64,000 bases of DNA from Verrucomicrobiales bacterium (GCA_016795505.1 JAEUHH010000055.1:106005-170004), one strand, 5' to 3'; shown: positions 48,209 to 58,336, counted from the first letter of the stretch. A program made the numbers and translations. Notes: generated by a model not told the origin, from the letters alone.

Positions 48209-49861
48209 TCACTGCGCCGGGACGGCACCCGCGGCCTTTGCCTTGCCGGCTGGGTTGCCCTTGCCTTTTCCTTTGGCCTTGCCCTTTTCCTTGCCGGGGC
48301 CGGGCTGGGGGCGCCGGCTCTCGACCGGATCCTCGGCGGGCAGCTTGTAGTGGGCGCGCAGACGGGTGAGTTCCACGCCCAGAGCCTTCTGGATGTCGGC
48401 GTAGCCGGGCAGATCGTGTACGTTGCTCATTTCGTTGGGGTCCTTGACCAGGTCGAACAACTCCCACTCGCCGAGTTCGTAGTAGTGGATGAGCTTGTGC
48501 CGGCCGTCGGTGACTCCGTAGTGCCGGGCGACATTGTGGGCGCCGGGGAACTCGTAGTAATGGTAGTAGAAGGACTTGCGCCAGTCGGCCGGCGTCGTCC
48601 CCTTCAGCAGCGGCACCAGACTGCGGCCCTGCATGTCGGCAGGCTGTTCAACCCCGGCGATATCGAGGAAGGTCTGGGCAAAGTCCAGATTCGACACGAT
48701 GTCACCATTCACCGAACCCGGCTTGACCACGCCGGGCCAGCTGACCAACAGCGGAGTCTTCAGGGATTCCTCGTACATCCAGCGCTTGTCATACCAGCCG
48801 TGCTCGCCGAGATACCAGCCCTGGTCGCTGGAGTAGATGACGACGGTGTTGTCCTTCAAGCCGGACGCTTCGAGATAGTCGAGCAGGTCGCCGATGGAGT
48901 CGTCGACCGACTTCACGCAGCGCAGGTAGTCCTTCACGTAGCGCTGGTATTTCCATTTGATGACTTCCTCGGGCGTCATGGTGGGCCGCTTTTCGAGGAA
49001 GGCCTTGTTCAGCGGCTCATAGGCGGCATTCCAGACCGTCAACTGCTCCGGAGTGAGGTTGGTGGGTGGCGTCAGCTTCAGGTCGCGATCGGTGAGATGG
49101 TCCTTGATCGTCATCGCCTGATTGGCTGCCGGGCTGGCGCGGTTGCTGTAAACGTCCCAGAGGGTCGCCGGCTCGGGGATCTCGGTCTCCTCCAGCCAGG
49201 TCAGGTATTTCGGCGCCGGCTGCCAGTCGCGGTGCGGTGCCTTGTGCTGGAACATGAGCAAAAAGGGCTTTTCCGGGTCCCGCTGCTCCTTGAGCCACGC
49301 CAGCGCCTTGTCGCGGATGATGTCGGTGGTGTAACCGGTGTGCTCGCGGCGGGTGGCCTGAGCTTCAATGCCGCCGGTCAGCATCGGCGGGTTGTAATAC
49401 GGCCCCTGCCCGATCAACACGTCGAAATAGTCGTAGCCCTGCGGAGTCGATTCGAGGTGCCATTTGCCGATCACCGCCGTCTGGTAGCCGGCGGCATGGA
49501 GCATCTTGGCCATGGTGGGCTGGTCGCCGTTGAAGACCTGTCCATTGACCATGAAGCCGTTGATGTGGCTGTATTTGCCCGTCTGAATCACCGCCCGGCT
49601 CGGGCCACAAATACCGTTGGTCACATAGCAGCGCTGAAAGAGCATCCCCTCCCTGGCGATGCGGTCCATGTTCGGCGTCGCCATGCGGGTGGCGTCGTAG
49701 GCGCTCAGGGCCTGCTGGCAGTGGTCATCGGTGAAGATGAAAATGATGTTCGGCCGCTTCTCGGCAGCCAAGGCCTCAGGCAAGGCCAGGCCGGTGATCG
49801 TCGCAGCCGCCGCGAGGAAGAGCGCGGCCTTTGACACGGAGAAAGCCAGGGGTCGTTTCAT
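48209..49861 (-). CDS. Exported sulfatase (formylglycine type)
   Basis: From ATG 49861 the 550-residue protein has a signal peptide ([30 protein letters not shown]). Metal-binding [10 protein letters not shown] starts at about residue 38. The sulfatase signature is [15 protein letters not shown], in which Cys85 is matured to formylglycine. A later [17 protein letters not shown] segment is typical of the S1 class. The C-terminus is a Lys/Gly/Pro-rich tail. Probably periplasmic or surface hydrolysis of sulfate esters on algal or mucin-like glycans. The exact subfamily is not determined. Confidence 0.88.
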   Translation of the reverse strand: MKRPLAFSVSKAALFLAAAATITGLALPEALAAEKRPNIIFIFTDDHCQQALSAYDATRMATPNMDRIAREGMLFQRCYVTNGICGPSRAVIQTGKYSHINGFMVNGQVFNGDQPTMAKMLHAAGYQTAVIGKWHLESTPQGYDYFDVLIGQGPYYNPPMLTGGIEAQATRREHTGYTTDIIRDKALAWLKEQRDPEKPFLLMFQHKAPHRDWQPAPKYLTWLEETEIPEPATLWDVYSNRASPAANQAMTIKDHLTDRDLKLTPPTNLTPEQLTVWNAAYEPLNKAFLEKRPTMTPEEVIKWKYQRYVKDYLRCVKSVDDSIGDLLDYLEASGLKDNTVVIYSSDQGWYLGEHGWYDKRWMYEESLKTPLLVSWPGVVKPGSVNGDIVSNLDFAQTFLDIAGVEQPADMQGRSLVPLLKGTTPADWRKSFYYHYYEFPGAHNVARHYGVTDGRHKLIHYYELGEWELFDLVKDPNEMSNVHDLPGYADIQKALGVELTRLRAHYKLPAEDPVESRRPQPGPGKEKGKAKGKGKGNPAGKAKAAGAVPAQ

Positions 49862-49941
49862 GACCCGCATTGTGAACGTCATCCCCACAGGGATCAACCA
49901 CCGAGAGACGGAAGCGGCATTCGCGAATTCGAAGCGCGGGA

Positions 49942-51153
49942 TCAGGCCGCGCGCCGATCGTCCTCAAGGGAGAAAGGGGCGTCGTCGTCATCCAGCAACG
50001 GCTCGAAATCGGCCAGGCTCTGCTCGATGCTCGAGACCAACTCCTCCAGAGCGTCGAGACGATGATCGAGATCGGACAGTTGGGTGTCCAGATTCTCGTC
50101 CACCACCCGCGTCTTGCGCAGCCGGTAGGGCGCGCGGCGCAGCGTGGCGCGGCGGAGGTCATCGCCGACCAAAGCCTGCGGGGTGAAATCCAGCGTCACG
50201 GCTTCCACCGTCTCGGCAGCTTCTTCGGCGGCGATGGGCTCGTCTTCGATTACGGATGCCACGATCGGCTCCTCGACTGCTTCACCGCCCTCGGACACGG
50301 GCGCGGCGACCGTCTCGTCTTCCGCAGAAATCGCCTCGTCTTGAGTCTCTTCCGCCGCCACCGGGACCATGACCGTGGCTTCTTCGTCGATGGGCGCGAT
50401 TTCTTCGGTCGATTCCACCGCGGGAGCGATTTCCGCCTCCACTTCAGCACCAACGACGACTTCTTCCGCCCCGGCTTCGACTTCGATCACAAGGGACTCA
50501 GTCGGGAGTTCGACTTCCGCGATCTCCTCCGCTGCCACTTCTTCGGTCATTTCCTCTTCGGAGATCACCGGCTCGATTGTGGTCTCGGCTTCGATTTCCG
50601 CGATTTCTTCGACAGCCTCCGCGGGCTCTTCGATGGCCGGCTCTGCCGCGATCTCTTCCGACACCGGCTCGGCCAATTCTTCTGCCTCGACTTCGACCAC
50701 CGGCTCTTCGGTGATGGCAGCAAAAGCCGGCTCAGTCTCGCTCTCGACTTCGATCTCAGCGATGACTTCCGCCACTTCCTCCGAGGCAACCGTCTCGACC
50801 AAGACTTCCTCGCCCATTTCTTCCGCCACCGGCGCGACTTCGATCACTTCGGCAGCGGGCTCGACCGACTCCCCGGCTTGAGTCTCGGCCGGCGCTTCCT
50901 CGCGATCGGACACCCGCCATTCCAATCCCTCGATGGCCGGCGGCGCAAAATCGGCCGCGTCGGTCGGACGCAGGATCTCGGCATCATCGCCGGAAAAGGC
51001 ACCGCTGTAGGACGCCGCCCGCGCCGTGATGGTCTCGCCATGATGCCGCTGCCGCCGCGATGAACGACGCCGCGCCCACACAAGCAACACCGCGACGCCC
51101 AAGGCGACGGCGATCAGGAGCGCGATCAGGAGGTAGGTTCCGTTGGAAAACAT
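49942..51153 (-). CDS. Membrane-anchored acidic low-complexity protein with C-terminal coiled coil
   Basis: The 403-residue protein has an N-terminal membrane span ([28 protein letters not shown]), then about 250 residues built almost only from Glu, Val, Ala, Ile and Thr (for example [13 protein letters not shown]), and a conserved-looking end with [35 protein letters not shown], a coiled coil. The long acidic part is probably disordered. Function unknown. The composition makes similarity searches unreliable; only the N-terminal anchor and C-terminal segment are informative. Confidence 0.55.
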   Translation of the reverse strand: MFSNGTYLLIALLIAVALGVAVLLVWARRRSSRRQRHHGETITARAASYSGAFSGDDAEILRPTDAADFAPPAIEGLEWRVSDREEAPAETQAGESVEPAAEVIEVAPVAEEMGEEVLVETVASEEVAEVIAEIEVESETEPAFAAITEEPVVEVEAEELAEPVSEEIAAEPAIEEPAEAVEEIAEIEAETTIEPVISEEEMTEEVAAEEIAEVELPTESLVIEVEAGAEEVVVGAEVEAEIAPAVESTEEIAPIDEEATVMVPVAAEETQDEAISAEDETVAAPVSEGGEAVEEPIVASVIEDEPIAAEEAAETVEAVTLDFTPQALVGDDLRRATLRRAPYRLRKTRVVDENLDTQLSDLDHRLDALEELVSSIEQSLADFEPLLDDDDAPFSLEDDRRAA

Positions 51154-51365
51154 GACAGATTGGCAGAGTGGGAGTCAAACTTAGGACATCTTTAATGTTT
51201 TTGATTTTTAAGCAAATCCTTTTTCTTCGGCTGAATCTTGGAATTTTTCTCGAATTTGAGCGGTTTTCCAGTCCTCTCTGCGCCGATTCCACGAGTCCCG
51301 ATTGACGTCGCTTGAGTTTGGCCGCCGCGTCTTTAGACTGCGATCACCCCTCTGTCATCCCCCAC

Positions 51366-52241
51366 ATGGTATCCGTCCTCACCGACATCCTGACCCGCAC
51401 CGCGCCGCCCGACGCCGTTGCATGGCTCACCGCCGAGATCGCATCGTTCCGGTCCGATTTTCACCGCCGCCGCTTTTACTTCGCCTTCAGCGGCGTCTCC
51501 CGACGGTTCCGCAAAAAGACCCGCATCGAGGTCACGGCCGCCGATTTCGCCGCCATCCAGGCCGAGGCCCCCGGACTGTCGCTCGCGGGCTGGGACGAGT
51601 TCCGCCTCGCCCGCGTCCTGCTGCTCCTCGCCCTCGCCGAGCAACCCGCATCGGAATACCGCGAGACCCTCACCGCGGTGCTGGGATCGGCCGATCTTCG
51701 CGAGCAAGTCGCCATTTTCTCCGCGCTTCCCCTGCTGCCCGAGCCGGAATTCCTCGTCCCCCTCGCCCGCGACGGATCGCGGACCAATATCGTCGATGTC
51801 TTCGACGCCATCGCCCTCGACAATCCCTTTCCCGCCGCCCACTTCCCCGAGGAAGCCTGGAATCAGCTCGTCCTGAAAGCCCTCTTCATCAGCCGACCCC
51901 TCTACCGGATGGAAGGCCTCGACGACCGGGCCAATCCCACCCTCGCCGAGATGCTGTCGAATCTCGCCCACGAACGCTGGGCGGCCGGGCGCCCCGTCTC
52001 CCCCGAACTCTGGCGGAGTTGTGCCCGGCACCTCACCGACACGATCGTCGCCGACCTCCACCGCGTCGCCCAGAGCGACGAGCCCGGCCAGCGCGAAGCC
52101 GTCGCCCTCATCGCCGCCGACGACGAGAGCGGCCGACTCGCCGACCTGCGCGACTCCCTCGGTGATCTGATCGACGCGGCCCGGTCGGGCGACCTGACCT
52201 GGACCGGACTCGGCCAGAGCCTGGCCGGAAAACGCCCCTGA
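51366..52241 (+). CDS. eboA: EboA-like protein
   Basis: From ATG 51366 the 291-residue protein is helical, with RRRFYFAFSGVSRRFRKKTRIEVT near the N-terminus and LDNPFPAAHFPEEAWNQLVLKALFISRPLYRMEGLD later. Those two stretches are what I recall from EboA of the ebo cluster. The next gene is a TatD-type hydrolase of the EboB kind, which supports the call. The cluster is linked in other bacteria to export or maturation of a secondary product, with no biochemistry known for EboA. A TTG start at 51312 is possible but less likely. Confidence 0.6.
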   Translation: MVSVLTDILTRTAPPDAVAWLTAEIASFRSDFHRRRFYFAFSGVSRRFRKKTRIEVTAADFAAIQAEAPGLSLAGWDEFRLARVLLLLALAEQPASEYRETLTAVLGSADLREQVAIFSALPLLPEPEFLVPLARDGSRTNIVDVFDAIALDNPFPAAHFPEEAWNQLVLKALFISRPLYRMEGLDDRANPTLAEMLSNLAHERWAAGRPVSPELWRSCARHLTDTIVADLHRVAQSDEPGQREAVALIAADDESGRLADLRDSLGDLIDAARSGDLTWTGLGQSLAGKRP

Positions 52242-52267
52242 GTCCCACCTATCCCTCCCCTTTTCCC

Positions 52268-53179
52268 ATGCGCTTCTTCGATTCCCATGTCCACATGGTG
52301 TCCCGCACCACCGACGACTACCAGCGGATGGCCGCCGCGGGAGTCACCGCCCTCATCGAGCCGTCCTTCTGGCAGGGCCAACCGCGCACCGAGCCGGGCA
52401 GCTTCAAGGACTACTTCAATTCCCTGATCGGCTTCGAACGCTTCCGCGCCAGCCAGTTCGGCATCAAACACTACTGCACCATCGGGCTGAACCCGAAGGA
52501 GGCGAACAACGAAAAGCTCGCCGAAGCCGTGATGGAACTGCTGCCACTCTACATCTGCAAAGAGGGCGTCGTCGGCATCGGCGAGATCGGTTTCGACGAC
52601 CAGACCAAGGCCGAGGAAAAGTATCTCCGCATCCAGGCCGAGATGGCCCTCCAGGCCGACCTCCCCATCCAGATCCACACGCCCCATCGTGATAAGAAAG
52701 CCGGCACCATCCGCACCATGGATGTGCTGGAGGACGTCGGCTGCGACCCGCGCAAGGTGATCATCGATCACAACAACGAGGAAACCGTCAAGGCCGTGCT
52801 CGACCGCGGCTACTGGGCCGCTTTCACCATCTACCCCCACACCAAGCTGGGCAATGAGCGCATGATCGAGATCATGCGCGAGTACGGCGCCGAGCGCATC
52901 GTCGTCGACAGCTCGGCCGACTGGGGCATCAGCGATCCCCTCGCCGTACCGAAGACCGCCGCGATTTTGAAGGAAGCCGGCATCCCGCTGTCACAGATCG
53001 AGCAGGTGACCTATTGGAATCCCCTCGAAGCCTACGGCCAGAGCGGACAGGTCCACGAAAGCGACTGGGAGGAAGCCGGCGGCATCGATCCCACCGCCCT
53101 GTTCGCCGGGAACACCCTGCTCCGCGGCGGCCAGGATATCGAAAAGGCCATGGGCCGGGAAAATCTGGTGATCCGGTAG
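52268..53179 (+). CDS. eboB: TatD-family metal-dependent hydrolase (EboB-like)
   Basis: The 303-residue protein has the amidohydrolase start RFFDSHVHMVSR with its HxH metal pair, then GIGEIGFDD with the metal-binding Glu, IQIHTPHRDK with a His, and IVVDSSADWG with an Asp. That is the TatD ligand set. It starts 26 bases after the eboA-like gene. Compared with general TatD nucleases it looks more like the EboB subgroup (YFNSLIGFERFRASQFGIKHY). Genes eboC to eboF do not follow; the next gene is a phosphodiester glycosidase. Confidence 0.75.
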   Translation: MRFFDSHVHMVSRTTDDYQRMAAAGVTALIEPSFWQGQPRTEPGSFKDYFNSLIGFERFRASQFGIKHYCTIGLNPKEANNEKLAEAVMELLPLYICKEGVVGIGEIGFDDQTKAEEKYLRIQAEMALQADLPIQIHTPHRDKKAGTIRTMDVLEDVGCDPRKVIIDHNNEETVKAVLDRGYWAAFTIYPHTKLGNERMIEIMREYGAERIVVDSSADWGISDPLAVPKTAAILKEAGIPLSQIEQVTYWNPLEAYGQSGQVHESDWEEAGGIDPTALFAGNTLLRGGQDIEKAMGRENLVIR

Positions 53180-53208
53180 CCGAAAAGGCTTGAAAGAGAC
53201 GGCCGAAT

Positions 53209-53256
53209 TTCCGAGTAAACAGGGTATGATCGGAGATGATACCCTGTTGCATCGGA
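53209..53256. repeat. 22-bp modular repeat, locus 7 (two modules), contains a start codon
   Basis: Two modules with inverted cores (CAGGG then CCCTG); the first begins GAG instead of GAT. ATG at 53226 inside the repeat begins the next gene's frame. Confidence 0.85.
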
Positions 53257-54038
53257 GACGCTTCCTCGCCTCCCTGCCCGGCTTCGGGCTCACCCTCCTG
53301 CCCGGGGACTCCCGCGCGGAGACCATCACGCACGATGGCGCCCGCTTCGTCGTTTACCGGCTCGATCCGAAAGCCGAGACGCTGGACTTGTTCCTCCTGA
53401 CTCAGGACGCGCAGCGGTCTCCCACCTTCGAACAACTGGACCGCGATCTCCGGGCTCGGGGGAAGCGACTGAAGGTGGCCATGAACGCCGGCATCTACGA
53501 GCCCGGCTTCCGCCCCTCGGGCCTTCATATTTCTGGCGGGAAAACGGTGGTGGCCCTCAATACCGGCGGGCCGCCCCCAAAAGCGTCGCCGGACGACCCC
53601 ACCCCGAATTTCTATCTGCTGCCGAACGGCGTCTTCTTCATCCGGCCGGACGGCAGCGCCGGTGTCCTCGCCACGGCACACTACGCGGCCGCGGGAGAGA
53701 CGCCGCGCCTCGCCACCCAGTCCGGCCCGCTGCTGCTGGCAAACGGGAAAATCCATCCGGTCTTCCGTGAGGGCTCACCCAACCGGCTATATCGCAACGG
53801 CATCGGCGTCGACACCGCGGGCCGCATCGTCATGGTCAGCTCGGTACGGCCGCCGGATCAGGGTCGGATCAACTTCTTCAGTTTCGCCACCCTGTTCCGC
53901 GATCATCTGGATTGCCCGAATGCCCTCTACCTCGACGGCGACATCTCCCATCTTTACATCCGCGGCGAGACGGGTGACACCGCCCCGCGGACGAATTTCT
54001 TCGCCGGCGTACTGGCTGTGGTCGAGGCTATTCGGTAG
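53226..54038 (+). CDS. Exported phosphodiester glycosidase-family protein (NAGPA/DUF2233-like)
   Basis: From ATG 53226 the 270-residue product has a twin-arginine-type leader (LHRRRFLASLPGFGLTLLPGDSRA), so Tat export is likely. The domain shows VAMNAGIYEPGFRPSGLHISGGK, NFYLLPNGVFFI, ATQSGPLLLANGKI and NALYLDGDISHLYI, all typical of NAGPA/DUF2233 enzymes. Relatives remove N-acetylglucosamine 1-phosphodiester caps. The first nine or so residues are encoded by modular repeat 7. A start further up (53190) is possible. Confidence 0.75.
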   Translation: MIGDDTLLHRRRFLASLPGFGLTLLPGDSRAETITHDGARFVVYRLDPKAETLDLFLLTQDAQRSPTFEQLDRDLRARGKRLKVAMNAGIYEPGFRPSGLHISGGKTVVALNTGGPPPKASPDDPTPNFYLLPNGVFFIRPDGSAGVLATAHYAAAGETPRLATQSGPLLLANGKIHPVFREGSPNRLYRNGIGVDTAGRIVMVSSVRPPDQGRINFFSFATLFRDHLDCPNALYLDGDISHLYIRGETGDTAPRTNFFAGVLAVVEAIR

Positions 54039-54255
54039 GTTTTGATGTCGAAATTCTGACATGAGGAATGCAAGAGCCATCGTCCCGTGCCGCCGCGGAT
54101 CCGTGCACCTGGTCTTGTTTTCCTGTGCAAGGGGGTGGTGGAACGATTAGGATTTGACCGGGAAACGGTCATTCATTAAAGTTTAGAGCGGTCAAGAGGT
54201 CCGCCCCTGCGGGCCGTGAAGGCAAAGCCCTTCCTTGGCCGACTTTTTTTTGCCC

Positions 54256-54948
54256 ATGTATCTGCTCTACGTTGATGAGTCAGGTCACACTGCCGATCCG
54301 CATCAGAATTACTTCATCCTCGCGGGCGTAGCTGTGTTCGAAAGACAGGGCTGGTGGATCGCCAATGAACTGGACCAGATCGCAGCCCGCTTCGACCCCG
54401 CGAATCCGAACGAAGTCGAACTTCATGGGTCCCCCATGCTGCAAGGAAGGGGTGTTTGGAAGCAGCATGGCCGGGCCATTCGCGAGCAGGCAATGAAGGA
54501 TGCACTCTCAGCATTGACTGTTTCACACCCCAGCAATCGCCTCTTTGCTACGGTGGTCCGGAAATCAGCGATTTCACCACAGGACCCGGTCGAATATGCC
54601 TTTGAACAAACGGCCAGCCGATTCGACCGGTATCTGGGTCGGCTCCACAAACGGGGCGATACCCAACGTGGCCTGATCCTTTTTGACAAATCGTCACACG
54701 AAGTCTCGCTCCAGAAACTAGCGCACAACTTCCGGACGCTCGGGCACCAGTGGGGTATTTTGCGCAACTTGAGTGAGGTTCCGGTCTTTATTGACAGCCG
54801 GGCATCACGTCTCATCCAGCTCGCCGATTTGGTCGCTTTCTCTCTGTTTCGGATGTGGGAAAAGCAGGATGACCGATTTTATACCATCATCAGGGATCGA
54901 TTTGATCGCGAAGGCAGCATTGTCCACGGACTACATGTGACCGACTAA
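54256..54948 (+). CDS. DUF3800 family protein
   Basis: From ATG 54256 the 230-residue protein starts MYLLYVDESGHTADPHQNYFILAGVAV. The DES motif near the N-terminus, VELHGSPM, LILFDKS and the final FIDSRASRLIQLADLVAFSLFR are the DUF3800 signature, a proposed RNase H-like fold. Family members often sit in mobile or defence islands, but no biochemical role is known. Codon use is visibly less GC-rich than in neighbours, a hint of transfer. A TTG start at 54235 is unlikely. Confidence 0.75.
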   Translation: MYLLYVDESGHTADPHQNYFILAGVAVFERQGWWIANELDQIAARFDPANPNEVELHGSPMLQGRGVWKQHGRAIREQAMKDALSALTVSHPSNRLFATVVRKSAISPQDPVEYAFEQTASRFDRYLGRLHKRGDTQRGLILFDKSSHEVSLQKLAHNFRTLGHQWGILRNLSEVPVFIDSRASRLIQLADLVAFSLFRMWEKQDDRFYTIIRDRFDREGSIVHGLHVTD

Positions 54949-55009
54949 TTAGCCAACTTTCGCTTGGAATTACTCCGATCAACCTCCAGATCCCCCGGCT
55001 CGGAAGCAC

Positions 55010-55041
55010 AAAAAAACGCGCCCGAATCGGATCCGGGCGCG
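55010..55041 (-). terminator. Intrinsic terminator of the parvulin gene
   Basis: On the minus strand an 8-bp GC stem (CGCGCCCG 55041-55034 and CGGGCGCG 55024-55017) is followed by a run of seven T before 55010. It lies about 50 bases past the stop of the peptidyl-prolyl isomerase gene. Confidence 0.8.
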
Positions 55042-55092
55042 CTGTTTGAAATCTGATCTGGGCCACCCGTCAGTCCGGGCGGCTGAATCCGA

Positions 55093-56181
55093 TCACTGGG
55101 CCTTCGGAGCCTCGGCGGGGGCCTTCGGGGCCGCCGCGGGGGCATCCGCACCGCCGGGAGCCGCCGCGGGGGCGCCACCGGGCTGCTCGATCTTGGCCTT
55201 GCCACGCAGGTCCTGCAGGTAGGTCTGGATCTTTTCGCCCTTCCGCTCGTCGTGGATGTTCTCGGTGAGTTCAGTCTTCACGTCGGCATAGGCGAGCTGC
55301 TTGGCTTCCTTCTTTTCGGTGACCTTGATGATGTGCCAGCCGAACTGGGTCTGCACCATCTCACCCACGGCGCCGATCTCTTGCGCAAAGGCGGCTTTCT
55401 CGAACTCGGGCACCATCTGGCCGCGGCCGAATTCGCCGAGGTCGCCGCCCTGGGCCTTGCTGGGGCAGTCGGAGTGGGCCTTGGCGAGATCGGCGAAATT
55501 CTCGCCTTTCTTCTCGATCAACTGGGCGCGCAGGCCCTCGGCGGCGGCTTTCTTCTTGGCCAGCTCGGCCTCGTCGGTGATGCCCTGGGTGGAAACCAGG
55601 ATGTGGGAGGCATGCACGGCTTCCGCCTGCTTGAACTCATCGGGGTGCTCGTCGAAGTACTTTTTGACCTCGGCATCCTCGGGCTTGGCGACTTCGCCGG
55701 TGACCTTGTCGATCAGTTGGCGGATCTTCATGTCGTCACCGATCTGCTGGCGCACCTTGTCCACCGTCATGCCGGCGGAGGTGGCGAACTGCTCGATGGT
55801 CGCGCCTTCGGGCAGGTTGGCGGCGATTTCCTTGAGGCTCTTGTCGACATCCTCGGTGCTCGCCTTGTAGCCGTCCTTGTTGGCGGCATTCAGCAGCAGC
55901 GTTTTGGAGATCAATTCGCTCATGATGCGCTCCTCGAGCTGCGGCTGCAGCATCTGCTGCTGCTCGGGCGGCATCTGTTGGAACTGGCGGGCGAAACGGG
56001 CCACGAACAGGTCGCGGACGTCGCCCTCGGTGATGGGGGTGCCATCGACGGTGAGCAGCACTTTCTGCCCCGGCGGCACGGGCGACGGCAGTTCGCGCGG
56101 CGCGGCATCCTGGGCCGGAGTCATGGCGGGAGCCGCGAGAATCAAGCCGGCGGCAAGGAGGGAGAACTGAGATTTTTTCAT
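55093..56181 (-). CDS. Periplasmic peptidyl-prolyl isomerase (parvulin/PpiC-SurA type)
   Basis: From ATG 56181 the 362-residue protein has a signal peptide (KKSQFSLLAAGLILAAPAMTPAQ). The helical chaperone-like N-terminal part is residues about 30-190, and the PpiC rotamase domain is about 195-300 (VHASHILVSTQG, FADLAKAHSDCPSKAQGGDLGEFGRGQMVPEFEKAAF, TQFGWHIIKV). It helps fold exported proteins. An Ala/Pro-rich tail ends it. The frame runs 93 codons further upstream; this start is chosen because of the signal peptide. Confidence 0.9.
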   Translation of the reverse strand: MKKSQFSLLAAGLILAAPAMTPAQDAAPRELPSPVPPGQKVLLTVDGTPITEGDVRDLFVARFARQFQQMPPEQQQMLQPQLEERIMSELISKTLLLNAANKDGYKASTEDVDKSLKEIAANLPEGATIEQFATSAGMTVDKVRQQIGDDMKIRQLIDKVTGEVAKPEDAEVKKYFDEHPDEFKQAEAVHASHILVSTQGITDEAELAKKKAAAEGLRAQLIEKKGENFADLAKAHSDCPSKAQGGDLGEFGRGQMVPEFEKAAFAQEIGAVGEMVQTQFGWHIIKVTEKKEAKQLAYADVKTELTENIHDERKGEKIQTYLQDLRGKAKIEQPGGAPAAAPGGADAPAAAPKAPAEAPKAQ

Positions 56182-56365
56182 GCAATCGAGTGAACAAAGC
56201 CGCGGCGGGATGCCGGGGACGGGCAAAATTCGCCGTTTTCCCAAGCCGTGACAACCCCTTATTTGCGGCGACGAAGCCCTCTTCATGGCCCCCTTCGCGA
56301 ACAGATCGGGAGGCACAATTTCCCGTTGCACCGCGAAGCCGCTCCGATTCGTTGTCGGGTCTGCC

Positions 56366-57688
56366 ATGCCCGATGCCTTCACGCCGCCTGCCGAACCGGG
56401 GTTCCGTTTTTCCGACGGAAAGCTGCGGATATTCCAGGGCGACGCCGTCATGGTCATCACGGCCTGGCCGGAACTGGCCGCAGTCCGGAAGAGTGCCGAA
56501 AGACCGCGATGGGAGCCTTTCCACCCGGCTTTTCGGCTGGTCTCGCCCTACCGCCCCGCTGCCGCCGCCCGCCCCGCCCGCCGGCAGCGGCCCGCGCGGC
56601 CGGAGAGTCCGCCTGAGGGCCAGTTGGGCTTCGGCTTTGCCGATGAATTGCCGCCGCCGCCACCGCCAGCCCCTCCCAAGCCGCCCCGCCTGACCCTGCC
56701 ACAGCAGCGGAAGAAGGCCTTCGACAGTTTCCGCTTCGCCCTGCCCAAGGAGGTCGCCCAGGCGGTGGAGCCCTTTCCCTCCGATCAATGGCCGCTGCTC
56801 ATGATGCTGCGCCACGACCCGAGCACGCTCGATCTCGCCCGGTCGAATCCGGCGCTTGCCTACCTGCTGGCCCTGAAGCTCAATGCCGACGTGGCGCTCA
56901 TCGCAGCCCTCAAATGCGGCACCCTGCGGCAGCGGGAAATTCTTGGCTGCCTCGATTTTCCCGACACCAACGGCGCGGTGAATCTGTTCCGGAAGATCCA
57001 GCCCGCCTCGGTCAATGGCGACAACTGGTCCCGCCTGCTCCACCTGCTGCGCCACCCCGACGCGGCGGCCCGCCAGCGGCTCGCCCATCTGCCGGCGATC
57101 AATACCGGCGTCGTCGAGATCCTGCTCCATCCCGCTGCCTCCGCCGCGGCGGGTGTCCGCCTGCTGGAGCAGGTCGCATCCGATGCGGCGGAAAGCCATC
57201 GGGCCCGGACCGTCCACCTCATCGCCAACACGTTGACGCTGCAGGATATCCTCCAGGTGCGAAATGCCGTGCGGGTCTTTCCGGATCGCGAGCGGCTCGA
57301 GGAGGTGCATGCCCTCACCCTCGCGGCTTATCAGGAAAGACAACTGCGCATCGCCGTCGCCCGGCGGGATGCGCGGCAATACTTCCGCGTCCCGCCCATT
57401 CCGCCCGTTTCCGGCGAGATCGAAGCCCTCACCACACCGGATGAACTGGTGGCGGAAGGAGACATCATGGGCAACTGCGTGGCCAGCTATGCGTCGCGGG
57501 TCGCCGGGGGGCACACCTACATTTACCGGGTGCTGAAACCCGACCGCGCTACGCTGTCCATCGTCCAGAGTGCCAGCGGCGCCCCGTGGCGGATCAGCGA
57601 ACTGGAAGGCCGCTTCAATACGCCCGCCAGCGAGCGGACCGAACGCGCCGTCGCAGAGTGGCTGCGGCGATATCAGATCGGAGCGTGA
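56366..57688 (+). CDS. PcfJ-domain protein
   Basis: From ATG 56366 the 440-residue product has a proline-rich segment at about residues 90-125, a helical middle, and a C-terminal PcfJ-like part (EIEALTTPDELVAEGDIMGNCVASYASRVAGGHTYIYRVLKPDRATLSIV). In other bacteria PcfJ-like genes occur on plasmids and ICEs, but chromosomal solitary copies are also known. Function unknown. The start at 56285 would add 27 residues of unclear value. Confidence 0.65.
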   Translation: MPDAFTPPAEPGFRFSDGKLRIFQGDAVMVITAWPELAAVRKSAERPRWEPFHPAFRLVSPYRPAAAARPARRQRPARPESPPEGQLGFGFADELPPPPPPAPPKPPRLTLPQQRKKAFDSFRFALPKEVAQAVEPFPSDQWPLLMMLRHDPSTLDLARSNPALAYLLALKLNADVALIAALKCGTLRQREILGCLDFPDTNGAVNLFRKIQPASVNGDNWSRLLHLLRHPDAAARQRLAHLPAINTGVVEILLHPAASAAAGVRLLEQVASDAAESHRARTVHLIANTLTLQDILQVRNAVRVFPDRERLEEVHALTLAAYQERQLRIAVARRDARQYFRVPPIPPVSGEIEALTTPDELVAEGDIMGNCVASYASRVAGGHTYIYRVLKPDRATLSIVQSASGAPWRISELEGRFNTPASERTERAVAEWLRRYQIGA

Positions 57689-57694
57689 TTTCGA

Positions 57695-58336
57695 TCAGCT
57701 CGCCACGCCGTCACTGAGTTCCTGGAACAACTTGAAAAGCCGGTGGACCTGAGCCAGCGGCAGGTGGGGCACGTCGAGCCGCTTCTCCCGGTGCAGCAGC
57801 ACGGAAAAGGTCGCCAGACCGTGTCCCTCGTCCTTCATCAGGGTGTTGGTGACCGCATCCCAGCGATAGGACTCCAACTCATTGCCCCCACGCCGTTCGT
57901 GCAGCAGAAAGAGGCGCTTGTTGGTCATGATCACACAGGTGCGGGCCTTGCTCAGCAGGCCGGCCTTCTCCTGCGCGGCGATGTAGTAGATGTCCTCGCC
58001 CGAGGCCAGCACCCGGGACACTTCGCGGAAGCACTCGGCCACTTTTTCCCGGTCCTGGCCGTCGTCGATGAAATGGCTGATCTGCTCCTGGATCTCGAAG
58101 ACCTCCTCGATCGGCTGCCAGTCCGCCATGCCCTCGTAAAAGACGAAGTCATCGGCTGCGACAAGACCGTCATTGAGCATTTGCAGGATCTCCTCCTGCG
58201 TGTGCGGCCCGGACGGCTCGGCCTCTCCCCGTCGCATCACGGAAAAGAGGATCTCCTCCGGCTCCCCGGCGTTTTCGGTGGATTCAGTCTCACTCATCAC
58301 GAGAGGGTCGAAATCTGCGGCAATGGTCGTCGTCAT
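57695..58336 (-). CDS. GYF_2 (DUF4339) protein with C-terminal PH-like segment
   Basis: The 213-residue protein has ILFSVMRRGEAEPSGPHTQEEILQMLNDGLVAADDFVFYEGMADWQPIEEVFE at about residues 25-80, the GYF_2/DUF4339 fold that binds proline-rich peptides. A second domain carries VIMTNKRLFLLHERRGG, a bacterial PH-like pattern. The two known domain types suggest a membrane-proximal adaptor, a guess. Several ATGs are usable; I chose 58336, and 58297 is an alternative. It is convergent with the PcfJ gene. Confidence 0.6.
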   Translation of the reverse strand: MTTTIAADFDPLVMSETESTENAGEPEEILFSVMRRGEAEPSGPHTQEEILQMLNDGLVAADDFVFYEGMADWQPIEEVFEIQEQISHFIDDGQDREKVAECFREVSRVLASGEDIYYIAAQEKAGLLSKARTCVIMTNKRLFLLHERRGGNELESYRWDAVTNTLMKDEGHGLATFSVLLHREKRLDVPHLPLAQVHRLFKLFQELSDGVAS

